From Nitrosococcus wardiae (GTDB taxonomy: Bacteria; Pseudomonadota; Gammaproteobacteria; Nitrosococcales; Nitrosococcaceae): DNA of 64,000 nucleotides. How positions within the stretch are numbered: position 1 is the first letter of the stretch; each line of letters starts with the position of its first letter. Below the pieces are notes generated by a model. It saw nothing but the letters and a program-made list of their open reading frames with translations. It did no database searches and had not been told where the DNA came from. Below are positions 7,600 to 18,000 of the stretch, piece by piece. The DNA is taken from contig NZ_CP038033.1 in the NCBI RefSeq assembly GCF_004421105.1, positions 3,119,659 to 3,183,658 of the forward strand, read 5' to 3'. Position numbers and translations under genes: made by a program.

Positions 7600-8907
7600 A
7601 TGAATATCACCTCCTCTTGGAAAAGTTTCATGGCAAAAAGACGAAATGACCTCCCCGTTTGGGGAGCCTTCATGCTATTATTCTGGACCTCGATTTCTAC
7701 TGCCGCGCTAGCACAACCTGCTTGTGATCCAGATAACGGGGGACTCATCTTACCCAAAGGCTTTTGCGCGCTTATTGTAGCGGATCAAGTGGGCCAAGCG
7801 CGCCATTTGACGGTTGCCCCCAATGGGGATGTATTCGTTGCCATCGGTACAACCGATAGGCCAGGCGGAGTCCTGGGGCTGCGGGATACGACGGGGAATG
7901 GCGTTGCCGACATAAAGAAGCGTTTTGGTAGCGGCTCTGGAGATGATGTGGAGTTTCATGGCGGCTATCTTTATTTCTCTACCCATGACACCGTCATACG
8001 CTATCCATGGCGTGCCGGAAATTTAGAACCTGCGGGGGCAGCCGAGACCATTGTCCAAGGACTGCCAGCAGCGCATGGTCATCGGGCTAAAAGCATCGCT
8101 TTCGGGTCTGAGGACAAGCTTTATGTCAATATTGGCTCCCCCTCCAACGCCTGTCAAAAACAAGACCGGGCTGCGGGTTCGCCGGGAAAAGATCCTTGCG
8201 ATGAACTCAATACCCGCGCTGGAATTTGGCGCTTTGACGCCCATCAGTCCCATCAGGATCAACAAGATGGCGCTCGCTTTGCCACCGGCCTTCGCAATAC
8301 GGTTGCCCTTGCGGCGCGCCCCCAAGACGGCGAACTCTATGGGGTGATCCACGGACGGGATCAGTTAAATCTGTGGCCTCACTTCAACGAGACCCAGAAT
8401 GCGGAAAAGCCCTCAGAAGAGCTGGTGCGTATCGAAGAAAATAGTGATTTTGGCTGGCCCTACTGCTACCATGACCCGGCGCTAAAGCAAAAAGTCTTAG
8501 CCCCCGAATACGGGGGAGATGGAAAAACGGTGGGCCGCTGTCAAGAGAAACAAAATCCGTTGATGGCCTTTCCCGCCCATTGGGCTCCCAATGGCTTGCA
8601 CTTTTATTCCGGCAACCAGTTCCCGAAAAAATATCAGGGAGGTGCATTCGTTGCCTTTCACGGTTCTTGGAATCGGGCCCCATTGCCCCAAGGCGGCTAT
8701 CATCTTGTCTTCGTGCCCTTCAAGGAAAAAGAACCTGCTGGCGCCTGGGAGGTGTTCGCTGAGGGTTTTGCCGGTCAGCACAAGGATCCCCGTGCTGCGG
8801 CCCACCGCCCCGTAGGAATCGCTGAAGGGCCGGATGGTTCCCTCTATGTCAGCGATGACCAAGGGGGACGTATCTACCGTATTCTCTATAGAGCCTGCGA
8901 TTGCTAG
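7600..8907 (+). CDS. PQQ-dependent sugar dehydrogenase-like beta-propeller protein
   Basis: Exported protein of 435 aa in the soluble glucose/sorbosone dehydrogenase family, which oxidises aldoses or similar substrates with pyrroloquinoline quinone on a six-bladed propeller. A signal peptide ends at AALA before QPACDPDNGG. Propeller repeats include LTVAPNGDVFVAIG, HGHRAKSIAFGSEDKLYVNIG, ATGLRNTVALA, NSDFGWPYCYHD and PVGIAEGPDGSLYVSDD. Several cysteines suggest a periplasmic, disulphide-bearing protein. The start may be the ATG at 7600 or the one at 7630 (MAKRR), which gives a more typical signal peptide. No PQQ synthesis genes are in the window. The actual substrate is unknown. Confidence 0.8.
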   Translation: MNITSSWKSFMAKRRNDLPVWGAFMLLFWTSISTAALAQPACDPDNGGLILPKGFCALIVADQVGQARHLTVAPNGDVFVAIGTTDRPGGVLGLRDTTGNGVADIKKRFGSGSGDDVEFHGGYLYFSTHDTVIRYPWRAGNLEPAGAAETIVQGLPAAHGHRAKSIAFGSEDKLYVNIGSPSNACQKQDRAAGSPGKDPCDELNTRAGIWRFDAHQSHQDQQDGARFATGLRNTVALAARPQDGELYGVIHGRDQLNLWPHFNETQNAEKPSEELVRIEENSDFGWPYCYHDPALKQKVLAPEYGGDGKTVGRCQEKQNPLMAFPAHWAPNGLHFYSGNQFPKKYQGGAFVAFHGSWNRAPLPQGGYHLVFVPFKEKEPAGAWEVFAEGFAGQHKDPRAAAHRPVGIAEGPDGSLYVSDDQGGRIYRILYRACDC

Positions 8908-8920
8908 TCGCCGCACTTCA

Positions 8921-9967
8921 ATGAGTCAGTTACCGCAACAAGCCAATCCGATTGATGGGACACCCACGGCGGCAGTAGAGAACAGGGTCGATTCTAATTT
9001 CTCAACAAATCTCCTGGATAAGAAGATTGCCGAAACTATTATCGAAGACTCTATTCGCCGTTACTTTGCCAAACGACGCTCCCTGGTGACAGGGTTTGTA
9101 GACCGGCACTTCAGCTTCAAGGGCACTCTCCGTCTACACCGCCGCGCCCTCGGATGGGATCTCTTGGTGGCCCCCGTCAATATGCTCCTGGTCATTCCCA
9201 AGGCTGGCGCCATGTTAAGCGCTGCTGGACTGAGATGGTTTGGTGCATACCGGTTGGCAGACTGGTTAGCAGGACGGCAATTATTTCTGGAAACCAATGT
9301 GGCCAGGGAAATCACCTGGCTGCTCCACACGGAGCTCCTAGAACTGCCCTATCCACAGGGGACGCGGCAAAGCACGCGGGATGCCCTGGCCGAGGAAATT
9401 CTTGCCGATCCCAGAGTTGCAGACGCTCTTGAAGTAGTCCTGGCTGCAGCCTCACAGCGGCTGGGAGACACTGAAGCCCAGCAGCGGCTCACCACTACCC
9501 TTGAGACCTATTGCGGCGCCCGTGCTGCTGCCGCAGATATTACCAATGCCTTATTATTGTTAGGCACTGGAGCTCTGACGGTGAAACAAGTAACCCTAGG
9601 GGCTTTATCCCTCGGGCCTGCCGCGGCAGCTTTGGTTGCCCAGCAGATGGCTATCGCTGCTTTCCCCTTAGGCGCAAGCCTAGGCGGGATCTGGTACCGT
9701 ATTTTTCCAGCCTCCCCATCGGCCGAATTGATCATTGGGTTAACTATTACCATTATGGCAATCACGGCCTGCATTGCCGCCCTCTCGGGCGTACTCGCCG
9801 ACCCCCTGCAGCGTCTACTCGGCTTTCATAAACGCCGCTTGCTAACCCTCATAAATAGTCTCGAAAAAAATTTTATGGAAAGGAAGCAATATCCCTATGA
9901 AGTCCGGGATCACTATGCAGCACGTCTCGTTGATCTTTTCGAAACGGCCAACCTGCTTTTACGGTAA
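8921..9967 (+). CDS. Conserved membrane-associated protein, possibly DUF6635 family
   Basis: A 348-aa protein without a recognised catalytic domain. The first 60 residues are polar; then comes a conserved-looking stretch (IRRYFAKRRSLVTGFVDRHF) and a moderately hydrophobic region. Three hydrophobic stretches in the second half (near GAAALVAQQMAIAAFPLGAS, AELIIGLTITIMAITACIAAL and the preceding helix) are probable membrane segments. It resembles the uncharacterised family DUF6635 from memory; that match was not tested. The ATG at 8921 (MSQLPQQ) is chosen because the longer frame from 8834 overlaps the dehydrogenase gene by 74 bp. It follows that gene by 13 bp, so the two may be co-transcribed. 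Confidence 0.55.
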   Translation: MSQLPQQANPIDGTPTAAVENRVDSNFSTNLLDKKIAETIIEDSIRRYFAKRRSLVTGFVDRHFSFKGTLRLHRRALGWDLLVAPVNMLLVIPKAGAMLSAAGLRWFGAYRLADWLAGRQLFLETNVAREITWLLHTELLELPYPQGTRQSTRDALAEEILADPRVADALEVVLAAASQRLGDTEAQQRLTTTLETYCGARAAAADITNALLLLGTGALTVKQVTLGALSLGPAAAALVAQQMAIAAFPLGASLGGIWYRIFPASPSAELIIGLTITIMAITACIAALSGVLADPLQRLLGFHKRRLLTLINSLEKNFMERKQYPYEVRDHYAARLVDLFETANLLLR

Positions 9968-10001
9968 CGCTCTTAAAAAGGACCATTTTCTGAGACGGGC
10001 A

Positions 10002-12089
10002 TCAGCTGCCAATTCTGCCCCCATCGTTTCTGGTTATGGCAATGACACTAGGCCGCGGAGGCCGGCCCTTACCCTCAGGCCAATCACTGACCCCTTTGCG
10101 GAGAGTGCCCCCCTCTCCCGGATGTTGAATACTGACAAAGAGAGTCCGGTTATCCGGAGTAAATTCCGGACCACACACCTCGCACCCTTGGGGACCACTC
10201 AGGAACTGACGCACCCATCCCCTGTTCTTACCTGCCGTGGGCACTCCATAGAGGCCATTGTTAATAGGCTTGGAGAGGTTTAGGGCATCAGGTCTACCAT
10301 CCGTAGCGATCCATAAGTTGCCTAAGCGGTCGAAGGCCAAATTATCCGGGGAGCCGAGGGGGCTAACCTGGGAGGCAGCCGGATAGCCCCCAAAATAAGT
10401 ATCCTGGGGACCGATCTCCGCACCGGTCAATGACGTTAGGAACTTGCCTTCTGGATGAGAAGGGTTACCGCAAAGAATAAAGATCTCCCAGCTAAAGGTC
10501 AGTGCCGTAGGATCATGGGAATGTTCGGTCATTTCAATAATATGCCCCCATTTGTTCGGGGTACGCGGGTTTTTGGCATCCGCTGTGCCCGCAATCCGGC
10601 GGCCATTGAAAGTATTCACTTCCGCACCGCGCCAAGAATTGTTAGTCAAGGGGACATAAATTTTGCCATTGACTGGATTAGCTTCAATATCTTCAGGTCG
10701 ATCCATGGGAGTCGCCCCCACCAGATCAGCGGCTCGCCGGGTATTAATCAATACTTCCGCTTGGCTGGTAAAACCATGATCCTCATCAAGGGGAGTCTGC
10801 CCAAACACCAACGGCAACCACTGCCCCGTGCCATCATCCTGAAAACGGGCCACATAGAGGGTGCCCTTATCCAGTAGGGTCAAATTATGGGCACGGTTCT
10901 GGGGATCGTAGGCCTTATCGCTCACGAATTTGTAGATATACTCAAAGGGTGTATCATCGCCAGAGTAGACCGCCACCTGGCCTTCCGGCGCCACCATCAC
11001 ATTCGCTCCTTCACGTTTAAACCGGCCCAGGGCGGTTCTTTTCTTAGGAGTAGAATCAGGGTGATAGGGATCGATTTCAACGACCCAGCCAAAACGAAAC
11101 GCCTCAGTGGGATGTTCAGCCACATCAAAGCGCTTATCAACCAACTCCCAGCCCCGGGAACTCAACCCCCTCGGCAGGGGCAAACGCCCATGAAAGACCG
11201 CATATTTCTTTAATTCTGGTCTCTTTTCTCCCTCTTTCTCCGCCTGTTTTTTTAACCCATCAAGATGGCCAAAGTATTGATCAAAATTTTCCTCACAGGT
11301 CAGTAATGTTCCCCAGGGAGTTTTGCCGCCAGCGCAATTATTCAAGGTGCCCAAAACCTTTTTACCGGAAGGATCGGCCGCCGTTTGTAGTAAACTATGC
11401 CCGGCAGCCGGTCCAGTCAGCTCCATGGGAGTTTCCCCCGTAATCCGACGATTAAAGGGGGAATCCTGCTTAAAATACCATTGGCCATCCCGCCGAATCA
11501 CTTCGACGATGGAAACTCCGTGGGCTGCTTTCATGACTGAAACTACGGCGGGAAATTGACGCAGGAAATCGGTCCGGACCGGAGCATCGTCGCCAGGCCA
11601 ACCAGGGAACATGAGCTCCTCGGAGGTAAACTCATGGTGGGTAGCTAATAATCCCCGGGAGGAATGGGATTGGAATAAGGAGAAAAAACTGTTGAAATCG
11701 CAATTATAACCAAATTGCTTCGCCTGAAGTTCCGCCCCCTGGGGAGTCAATAAAATATCGAGATGCCCGGTGTCTAGATCCGGGACCCCAGAAAACAGGG
11801 CCTTACCCCAGGAAAGCAGTACCCTGGCCTGATAACCCTCCGGCACGATGACTTTATCGGCACTGCTGCCAGCAATAGGCGTAAACCCTAACCCCCCTTT
11901 AGGGGCTGCCTGCACCCCTTCTGGGGTCCAGAGGGAAGGGAGCAAGGAAAGCACGGGAGCGGCCGCCACTACCCCGACTCCCTTGAGCACGGTGCGTCGC
12001 TTGAGGCGGCGCTCGAGAATGTTCCTAATGGATTCCCCTGGGGTCAGAGGCTCCGCCTGCGAGGTTAGAATGCTGCGATCTTCCTCCAC
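10002..12089 (-). CDS. PhoX-family (DUF839) secreted phosphatase-like protein, Tat-exported
   Basis: About 695 aa. The N terminus has a twin-arginine signal (RRLKRRTVLKGVGVVAAA) and the rest belongs to the PhoX/DUF839 family, which includes calcium- and iron-dependent alkaline phosphatases. Family landmarks include LGTLNNCAGGKTPWGTLLTCEEN, FGWVVEIDP, KRTALGRFKREGAN and RPEDIEANP, with SPDNLAFDRLGNLWIATDG near the C terminus. The frame is open to 12209, but a GTG at 12089 is favoured because the longer version overlaps the redoxin gene. The redoxin gene is directly upstream on the same strand, so the two probably form one unit, perhaps with the redoxin serving oxidative folding. Phosphatase activity is inferred from the family. 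Confidence 0.8.
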   Translation of the reverse strand: MEEDRSILTSQAEPLTPGESIRNILERRLKRRTVLKGVGVVAAAPVLSLLPSLWTPEGVQAAPKGGLGFTPIAGSSADKVIVPEGYQARVLLSWGKALFSGVPDLDTGHLDILLTPQGAELQAKQFGYNCDFNSFFSLFQSHSSRGLLATHHEFTSEELMFPGWPGDDAPVRTDFLRQFPAVVSVMKAAHGVSIVEVIRRDGQWYFKQDSPFNRRITGETPMELTGPAAGHSLLQTAADPSGKKVLGTLNNCAGGKTPWGTLLTCEENFDQYFGHLDGLKKQAEKEGEKRPELKKYAVFHGRLPLPRGLSSRGWELVDKRFDVAEHPTEAFRFGWVVEIDPYHPDSTPKKRTALGRFKREGANVMVAPEGQVAVYSGDDTPFEYIYKFVSDKAYDPQNRAHNLTLLDKGTLYVARFQDDGTGQWLPLVFGQTPLDEDHGFTSQAEVLINTRRAADLVGATPMDRPEDIEANPVNGKIYVPLTNNSWRGAEVNTFNGRRIAGTADAKNPRTPNKWGHIIEMTEHSHDPTALTFSWEIFILCGNPSHPEGKFLTSLTGAEIGPQDTYFGGYPAASQVSPLGSPDNLAFDRLGNLWIATDGRPDALNLSKPINNGLYGVPTAGKNRGWVRQFLSGPQGCEVCGPEFTPDNRTLFVSIQHPGEGGTLRKGVSDWPEGKGRPPRPSVIAITRNDGGRIGS

Positions 12090-12102
12090 GTTATCAGAGC
12101 AT

Positions 12103-12657
12103 CTAAGCGGTGCATTTCTCTTCGTCGCAACCACCACCCACCGCACGCCCCTCTTCAGGGCTGGATGGTTCAACCGCAGCTGTCTTGGCTTCGCTGATAA
12201 GGGTCGCAATATCCGCCCCTATCCCCATATCGTCATCGCGACCAAAACTATGCTTGCGGATGCAGCCCTTGTGATCAATCAAGATCAGGGTGGGAGTTCC
12301 GTGCATCCCATAGGCCCGCATCGTCAGGGGGGGTCCTGACTGCCCGTCCGGCTGGTCAACCCCGATAGGAAAGGTATAACGATACTCGTGAATAAAGGCT
12401 TCAAGGGCCTGGGGGGTCACCACCTCATGGTGCTCGAACACCGTATGCAACCCAATTACGGCGACCTCATTGGCATCAAAAGTGTTATAAATTTTCTGGG
12501 TTTGAGGCAAACCATGGACCACACACCCCGGGCAAAGCATTTGAAAAGCATGTATAACCACGACCTTTCCACGAAGGTCAGCCAACTGCAAGGGCTGGCT
12601 GGTATTAAACCATTGGACGATATTCCAATCAGGCGCCAAAGTTCCGCTAGACCGCAT
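12103..12657 (-). CDS. Thioredoxin-fold redoxin (TlpA/AhpC-like) protein
   Basis: A 184-aa thioredoxin-fold protein with a CPGC active site in FQMLCPGCVVHG, the cis-proline loop in MHGTPTLILIDHKG, and a C-terminal tail containing two further cysteines (GGGCDEEKC). No signal peptide is evident, so it appears cytoplasmic. The ATG at 12657 is chosen over a TTG at 12672 because AAGAGGTGG stands just before it as a ribosome-binding site. It lies immediately upstream of the PhoX-like gene (14 bp to that gene's GTG), and the pair reads as one operon. The paired C-terminal cysteines could bind a metal or act as a resolving pair; this is not established. Confidence 0.75.
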   Translation of the reverse strand: MRSSGTLAPDWNIVQWFNTSQPLQLADLRGKVVVIHAFQMLCPGCVVHGLPQTQKIYNTFDANEVAVIGLHTVFEHHEVVTPQALEAFIHEYRYTFPIGVDQPDGQSGPPLTMRAYGMHGTPTLILIDHKGCIRKHSFGRDDDMGIGADIATLISEAKTAAVEPSSPEEGRAVGGGCDEEKCTA

Positions 12658-12789
12658 ATCCCACCTCTTCAAATCTCTCTATATATTGTGGATGAATTAA
12701 CCGTTTATCCTAGAAACGGCAGTTTCTAGATTATGCCAGGGTAAATTACCCCCAAGCAATTGACCGTCCCAGCTTAGGATTAACAGGTC

Positions 12790-13779
12790 CTAGTCAGTTT
12801 GCGCCAGCAACGGCAAACATCCGGCTGGGGTGTTAGAGCTAAATACCCGGGAGGGGGCCTGCAACCATTCAGCCAAGTCTTGCCAAACTCGTTCAGCCTC
12901 CCGATCCCGCAACAGCATATGGTAACCCTCTGGGTAAAAAGCTGCCGAACGGGGTCCAGGGATTTCTTCCAGAAGACGACAAACCGGCTGTTTAGGTATA
13001 ACTTGATCCTGGTTTCCATACAACACCAGGGTAGGCGTATAGAGCTGAGAGATGGCCGCCCGAGCCTTATCCATGAGATGAACCACCCCATAAAGGGCAT
13101 CGATGCGGGTTTTTTTTATCACCAAAGGATCATTACGCATTTGCCTCAGCATTTCGTTATTATCTGAAGCTCTAATCTTCAGACCTCGCCCACTTACCCT
13201 CAACCAGGGTACCGTATGGGCTGACACCCATAATACTGAGCGGTAAAACCTATTCATACTTTGCCCTCCCCAAACCGCCGGAGCGACTAAGATCAAGCGC
13301 TCCACGGGGGGTGCATCCGGAGCGGTCATCGCCACCATAGCGACAGCCCCCCCCATGCTTTCCCCTAAAAGATAAAGGGGCTGATTCCGATATTGGGCGC
13401 CCACGGCTTTGATAAAGGCCTTAAGATCACTAGCAAGTAACTCAACACCAGGCCAGATTCCCCGCTGACGAGTAGCGCCAAATCCTCGCTGATCATAGGC
13501 ATAGACGGCCACGCCATGTTGCGCTAAGTAAGTCCCAACCGCCTCAAAAGCGTGGCTGTAATCATTAAATCCATGAATGGCAACCACCACGGAGGTTGCT
13601 TTCTCCTCCGGGAGCCAAGCGCGCATGGGAAGGATTTCACCATCTGCGGTAATAAACCGCTTCGCCCCAAGTCTTGGCATTTGCACCGGCTCACCTGGAC
13701 GTTGCATGCGGGGGACACACCCCACTAACGCTAACAGCAATAAAAGCAACAACATACTACCAAGGACTCGAAGTAACAT
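12790..13779 (-). CDS. Lipoprotein alpha/beta hydrolase (lysophospholipase/monoacylglycerol lipase-like)
   Basis: A 329-aa serine hydrolase anchored as a lipoprotein: a hydrophobic N terminus ends in the lipobox LALVGC near residue 21. The alpha/beta-hydrolase core shows the oxyanion region VVAIHGFNDYSHAF, the nucleophile elbow GESMGG (catalytic serine), a probable catalytic aspartate in YGNQDQVIP, and the catalytic histidine in EGYHMLLRD. This pattern matches the Hydrolase_4 subgroup acting on lysophospholipids or monoacylglycerols. AAGGATAT lies before the ATG. It is followed after a short gap by the upstream end of nothing related; the AAA ATPase gene on the same strand ends 22 bp before its start and could be co-transcribed. 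Confidence 0.8.
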   Translation of the reverse strand: MLLRVLGSMLLLLLLLALVGCVPRMQRPGEPVQMPRLGAKRFITADGEILPMRAWLPEEKATSVVVAIHGFNDYSHAFEAVGTYLAQHGVAVYAYDQRGFGATRQRGIWPGVELLASDLKAFIKAVGAQYRNQPLYLLGESMGGAVAMVAMTAPDAPPVERLILVAPAVWGGQSMNRFYRSVLWVSAHTVPWLRVSGRGLKIRASDNNEMLRQMRNDPLVIKKTRIDALYGVVHLMDKARAAISQLYTPTLVLYGNQDQVIPKQPVCRLLEEIPGPRSAAFYPEGYHMLLRDREAERVWQDLAEWLQAPSRVFSSNTPAGCLPLLAQTD

Positions 13780-13800
13780 GGCATATCCTTAAGCAAATAA

Positions 13801-15279
13801 TTAATCACACGGCACTGTCCGCTCAGCCGCCCAGGACCGCAAATAGGCAATCTTCTCCGCCATCGTCACTGATAATGGCCGTGTCAGCGCAATCTCAGCG
13901 GCAATGGTTTGGGTATTCAGGGTGAGATTTTGTGCATGGGCGGAGTAATAGGCGGAAACAATCACCTGTTCGATTTCTGCACCGGAAAACCCTTCGCTCA
14001 TCACCGCAAGAGAGGGAATATCAATCGCCGCTCCATCCCCATTTCGGTTAACTAAATGAATACGGAAAATGGCTTCACGGGCAGGTTGATCCGGTAAATC
14101 AACAAAAAATATCTCATCAAAGCGACCTTTGCGGACCAGTTCCGGTGGCAAAGCCTCAATATCATTAGCAGTTGCAACGATAAATACAGGAGTTTTTTTC
14201 TCTGCCAACCAAGTCAATAAAGTTCCTAGCACACGGCGCGAGGTGGCGTTGTCCGAGCCATCCGTGGAGACCCCCTTTTCAATCTCATCAGCCCACAACA
14301 CACAAGGGGCCATGGCTTCAGCAGTTTTTAGGGACTCCCGCAGGTTGCGCTCAGTTTCACCAAAGAACTTATTATAAAGGGTGCCAAAATCGAGCCGCAA
14401 CAACGGAATGCCCCAAGTCCCCGCAACTGCCTTTGCGGCCAAGCTCTTACCGCATCCTTGCACGCCTAGTAGTAAAATCCCCTTTGGCGCCCCAAGATGG
14501 GGCGGCGGCAAACCCTCCGTTACGGGGCGGCGGCGCTGCTCAAGCCAGTGCTTAAGTCGCTTAAAACCGCCGACATCGGAAAAACGTGCCGTATCATACT
14601 CAAAGGTAAGGACCCCTTGCTGATTGAGAAGCTCATATTTGGCCTTCATTACCCGCTGCAGATCACTTTGGGTAATCGCCCCGTCATTAAAAATGGCATT
14701 GCGAGCTAACCGCTTAGCATCTCTATAGGTTAAGCCAGACAAGTTACTCACCAGCATTTGAAGGGCCTGTGGATCGGCCTTAACTGATTGGCCGCTGTGG
14801 TGGAGAGACCACTCTCTGGCCACCTCTCGCACTAGGGCATGCAGTTCTGATGGGTTAGGCAAAGTCAACACGGCCCGGGCTGAAAATTTTTGTAATTCTG
14901 GCGGAATATCAAGATGATGGCTCAACAACACCAGCGTGTGTTTCCTCACTTCACAAGTGAGGGCAATATCCTTTAATAAGCGCACATGGAGGGGATCCTC
15001 CAAATAGGGGTGAAAATCAGCGAGAATAAAAAGACCTGGCAGGGAAACCGCCTTAATATGCTGCAGAACATCGAGCGGTTGACTATTATGGCGTTGGGGA
15101 GCGTAATCCTGGTCGAGACGTCTCAAACCTTCGGTCACACTCCATTTAAACACCGGCCTAGCCAAGCGCCGTGTAATTTGGGTTAATAGTTCTACAGCAC
15201 GCAGTTCTTCATGGGTTTCAATAACGATGATAGGGATATGGGATTTAATCAAAAGTTCGATATCGTAATGATCGCTCAT
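13801..15279 (-). CDS. AAA+ ATPase of the Ycf46/FtsH-like type
   Basis: A 492-aa protein. The N-terminal 240 residues form a degenerate ATPase-like domain ([31 protein letters not shown]). The C-terminal part is an active AAA module with Walker [14 protein letters not shown], Walker [11 protein letters not shown], sensor 1 IVATAND, and the arginine-finger region [14 protein letters not shown]. There is no protease domain or membrane helix, which separates it from FtsH. The architecture matches chloroplast and cyanobacterial Ycf46. Its cellular target is not known in this lineage. It is probably transcribed ahead of the lipoprotein hydrolase gene. Confidence 0.8.
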   Translation of the reverse strand: MSDHYDIELLIKSHIPIIVIETHEELRAVELLTQITRRLARPVFKWSVTEGLRRLDQDYAPQRHNSQPLDVLQHIKAVSLPGLFILADFHPYLEDPLHVRLLKDIALTCEVRKHTLVLLSHHLDIPPELQKFSARAVLTLPNPSELHALVREVAREWSLHHSGQSVKADPQALQMLVSNLSGLTYRDAKRLARNAIFNDGAITQSDLQRVMKAKYELLNQQGVLTFEYDTARFSDVGGFKRLKHWLEQRRRPVTEGLPPPHLGAPKGILLLGVQGCGKSLAAKAVAGTWGIPLLRLDFGTLYNKFFGETERNLRESLKTAEAMAPCVLWADEIEKGVSTDGSDNATSRRVLGTLLTWLAEKKTPVFIVATANDIEALPPELVRKGRFDEIFFVDLPDQPAREAIFRIHLVNRNGDGAAIDIPSLAVMSEGFSGAEIEQVIVSAYYSAHAQNLTLNTQTIAAEIALTRPLSVTMAEKIAYLRSWAAERTVPCD

Positions 15280-15520
15280 TGTGTGCTATTCAAGTATTTG
15301 ATCCATCTTGGTTGAAAATTTATCGGTAGCAAAAAAATCGGCTGAAGGTATCCTTAAATTCTGTTTCCCCCGAACGACTGTTTTTCAGCTTTCAAAAATC
15401 AAACACTTCGAAGTGAAACTTTATCGCCAAATTGCCAAGATCCTATGTTTTGATTTAAAGGGGATTTATCTATTTAGGAGCGAGGCAGCAGATCGTCATG
15501 AAAACTCAAGGAAAAAATTT

Positions 15521-15685
15521 GCCCATGATCCTGAATGTCAACGCCTCACCGGTAACCCGAGCGCCCATGAGTTACTACAACTCCCCCTCTAGGTTAACCT
15601 GTCGAAAACAGCCCCGCCCAATGAACGCCCTCTGCACTACAAGCCCTGCCGAAATGGCCACGAAATTTCTCCCCAGGAACTTCCC
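15521..15685 (+). pseudogene. Detached 5' part of the hybrid histidine kinase, first PAS domain with in-frame TAG
   Basis: In the same reading frame as the kinase starting at 15686, this stretch encodes FAHDPECQRLTGNPSAHELL, then an amber codon TAG at 15590-15592, then NLSKTAPPNERPLHY and running into the kinase. The residues on both sides fit one PAS domain, with the stop inside it. Sequence farther upstream in this frame (15308-15520) no longer resembles a sensor domain, so the true N terminus appears lost or frameshifted. The downstream ATG at 15686 could still give a shortened protein. Confidence 0.6.
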
Positions 15686-17776
15686 ATGCAATATGCCGCG
15701 GCCCATGGCGTGGAAGTCCGGGATTCAGAATTTGATCTGGTCTTCAATGACGGCTCGGCAATCAGCGTCTATGGTTACGCCTCCCCCTTCTTTGATGGAC
15801 AAGGCCAAGTTCGGGGGTGCGTAGGCGCGTTCATGGACATTACCGAGCGCAAACAGGCTGAGGAAGCCCTAAGCGAGATCCGGCGGCGGCAGAGCGCGGT
15901 TATTCAAGCCAGCAATGCCAGCTATTATGAGTTTGCCACCGACCTCAGTTGGGGGAGCATCGATAGACGATTCGCCGAAATGCTGGGGTACTCCTTAGAT
16001 GAGATACCCCCTGTGCCGGAGCGTTGGGATTGGTGGAAGCAGCGGCTGCACCCTGAAGATCGCGAACAGACCCTACAGGCTTATCATGATTTTGTTCAGG
16101 ATTTAATTCCCGTCCTCCGCCAAGAGTACCGCCTGCGGCACAAGGATGGTTCATGGCGGTGGTGGCGGGTGGTCAGCACCACGGTAGAACGCAATTCCCA
16201 GGGATACGCCACCGCCATCGCCGGATTAATTTTTGATATCACTGAGCAACGGCAGACTGAAGAAGCCCTCCGGGAAAGCGAGGAGCGCTTCCGAGTTATG
16301 GCCGAAACGGTGCCAGACATTATCTTCACCAGCCGCCCGGATGGCTCCAGAGACTATATCAATCCCCGCTTTTACGAATACACCCAGCTCGCTCCCGAGT
16401 CAGCAGAGGGATTTGGCTGGATGGCGGCCCTCCATCCGGATGACTTGGAACAGGTAAAAACCCGCTGGAAACATTCAATGGAAACCGGTGAGCTATTTGA
16501 AGCCCAATATCGACTTCGCGATGGCAACGGCCGCTACCGCTGGTTTCAGGGCCGCGCCCATCCCATCCGCAATGAAACCGGTCAGATTACGAAGTGGTTC
16601 GGCGCCTGTTCCGACATTCATGATCTGGTCCACGTTCAAGAAACACTCAAAGAAACTGACCGGGGTAAAAATGAATTCCTAGCCATGCTAGGCCATGAGC
16701 TGCGTAACCCCCTTGCCCCTATCTGCAATGCGGTGGAGCTTATGCGGATGCACCTTCATAATCCAGCTATTCAGAGTAAGGGTATTGATATCATTGATCG
16801 GCAGGCCAAACACCTGACCCGCTTGGTGGATGATCTGCTCAATGTGGCCCGGATCGTCACTGGGAAAATCAATCTTAAAACCCAACCGGTAGAGCTTAAA
16901 GAGGTGGCCATGCAGGCGGTTGAAACCACTCAGCCTGCCATTGAAACGGCTCACCATGAACTCACCCTGTCATTCCCGGCGCAGCCACTTAAAGTGGAGG
17001 CGGACCCTGTGCGGTTAGTGCAAATCGTCGCTAATTTGCTCAACAATGCGGTTAACTATACTCCACCAGGCGGCCACATCCACTTGCAGGTAACCCAATC
17101 CCAAGAGGGCGAGGCGGTCATCCAGGTACGGGATAATGGAGTCGGGATCTTGCCCGAGAAACTCCCCTATATTTTTGATGTCTTCACTCAGACTGGCCGC
17201 TCCTTGGATCAAGCCCAAAGCGGTCTGGGGCTAGGACTAACTCTGGTCCGCCGTTTAACTGAGATGCATGGGGGAAAAGCTTCCGCATTTAGTGAAGGCC
17301 CCGGACGAGGAAGTGAGTTTACTATCCATCTGCCGCTTATTCTGAACCCCCCTTCTCAGGAATCCCCCCCCGCCCCCAGCACCGCGCAGAGTCAAGGTTT
17401 GCGTCGCATCCTGGTAGTCGATGACGAACCAGATGTCCGCGCTTCCTTTACCCTGCTGCTGGAAGCTTTGGGGCACAAAGTCAAAATGGCGCCTGATGGC
17501 CTCTCTGCCATTGAAGCGGCGCAAAATTTCCAACCTGAGGTGGTATTCCTAGATATTAGCATGCCGGGTATAGATGGTTTTGAAACAGCCCACCGTCTTC
17601 GGAAGAGACATTCCCGAGAAGAAATGATGTTGATTGCATGGACTGGCCATGATTTAGAAGGATACCGGGATCGCGCCGAGCAGGCGGGTTTTGATCACTA
17701 CCTGTTAAAACCCATAGATATCCACCTAGTGGAAACACTACTTGCCTCACGCCTTCCTCAAGAGGGTGCTGGCTAG
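15686..17776 (+). CDS. PAS-PAS hybrid sensor histidine kinase with receiver domain (N-terminally truncated)
   Basis: A 696-aa predicted cytoplasmic hybrid kinase. The order is: C-terminal half of a first PAS domain (residues 1-60), two further PAS/PAC domains (about 70-190 and 200-315), HisKA with the phospho-acceptor histidine H337 in GHELRNP, HATPase_c with N box NLLNNAVNY and G boxes RDNGVGI and GLGLGL, then a receiver domain with the phospho-acceptor aspartate D623 in FLDISMPG. No membrane segment is present, so it probably senses an internal redox or ligand signal. The reading frame continues upstream through an amber stop that cuts the first PAS domain. Signalling may survive from the ATG at 15686, but the protein lacks its original N terminus. 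No output partner lies next to it. Confidence 0.8.
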   Translation: MQYAAAHGVEVRDSEFDLVFNDGSAISVYGYASPFFDGQGQVRGCVGAFMDITERKQAEEALSEIRRRQSAVIQASNASYYEFATDLSWGSIDRRFAEMLGYSLDEIPPVPERWDWWKQRLHPEDREQTLQAYHDFVQDLIPVLRQEYRLRHKDGSWRWWRVVSTTVERNSQGYATAIAGLIFDITEQRQTEEALRESEERFRVMAETVPDIIFTSRPDGSRDYINPRFYEYTQLAPESAEGFGWMAALHPDDLEQVKTRWKHSMETGELFEAQYRLRDGNGRYRWFQGRAHPIRNETGQITKWFGACSDIHDLVHVQETLKETDRGKNEFLAMLGHELRNPLAPICNAVELMRMHLHNPAIQSKGIDIIDRQAKHLTRLVDDLLNVARIVTGKINLKTQPVELKEVAMQAVETTQPAIETAHHELTLSFPAQPLKVEADPVRLVQIVANLLNNAVNYTPPGGHIHLQVTQSQEGEAVIQVRDNGVGILPEKLPYIFDVFTQTGRSLDQAQSGLGLGLTLVRRLTEMHGGKASAFSEGPGRGSEFTIHLPLILNPPSQESPPAPSTAQSQGLRRILVVDDEPDVRASFTLLLEALGHKVKMAPDGLSAIEAAQNFQPEVVFLDISMPGIDGFETAHRLRKRHSREEMMLIAWTGHDLEGYRDRAEQAGFDHYLLKPIDIHLVETLLASRLPQEGAG

Positions 17777-17835
17777 AGCATCAGCTTTCACGGAGACAAA
17801 GGAAAATAGAGACATTGAACAACCTAGATTCGGTT

Positions 17836-17866
17836 TTTAGCCGCCAATGCACGCGAATAAACGCTT
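17836..17866. repeat. Fragment of a dispersed intergenic repeat
   Basis: AGCCGCCAATGCACGCGAAT followed by AAACGC matches, from memory, a short repeat found in many bacterial intergenic regions. A partner copy in reverse orientation may begin at TTTGCGTTCATAG (about 17931). The rest of 17777-18000 holds no gene that I can support. Confidence 0.4.
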
Positions 17867-18000
17867 CAAAAAATGCTTTGAATAATTTTCTGACGGGTCA
17901 ACACTGGCCTGTCTTTAAGCTCTTGAAATATTTGCGTTCATAGGTGATAAACTATTAATTTTAAGAAAACTACGACTGTTCTAAAAAGTGGGAGGATACC

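Noticed and set aside
15308-15592. Separate 94-aa open frame ahead of the histidine kinase
   Set aside because: Its end is in frame with the kinase and carries PAS-like sequence; the first two thirds resemble nothing and have no ribosome-binding site. It is treated as the broken front of the kinase gene.
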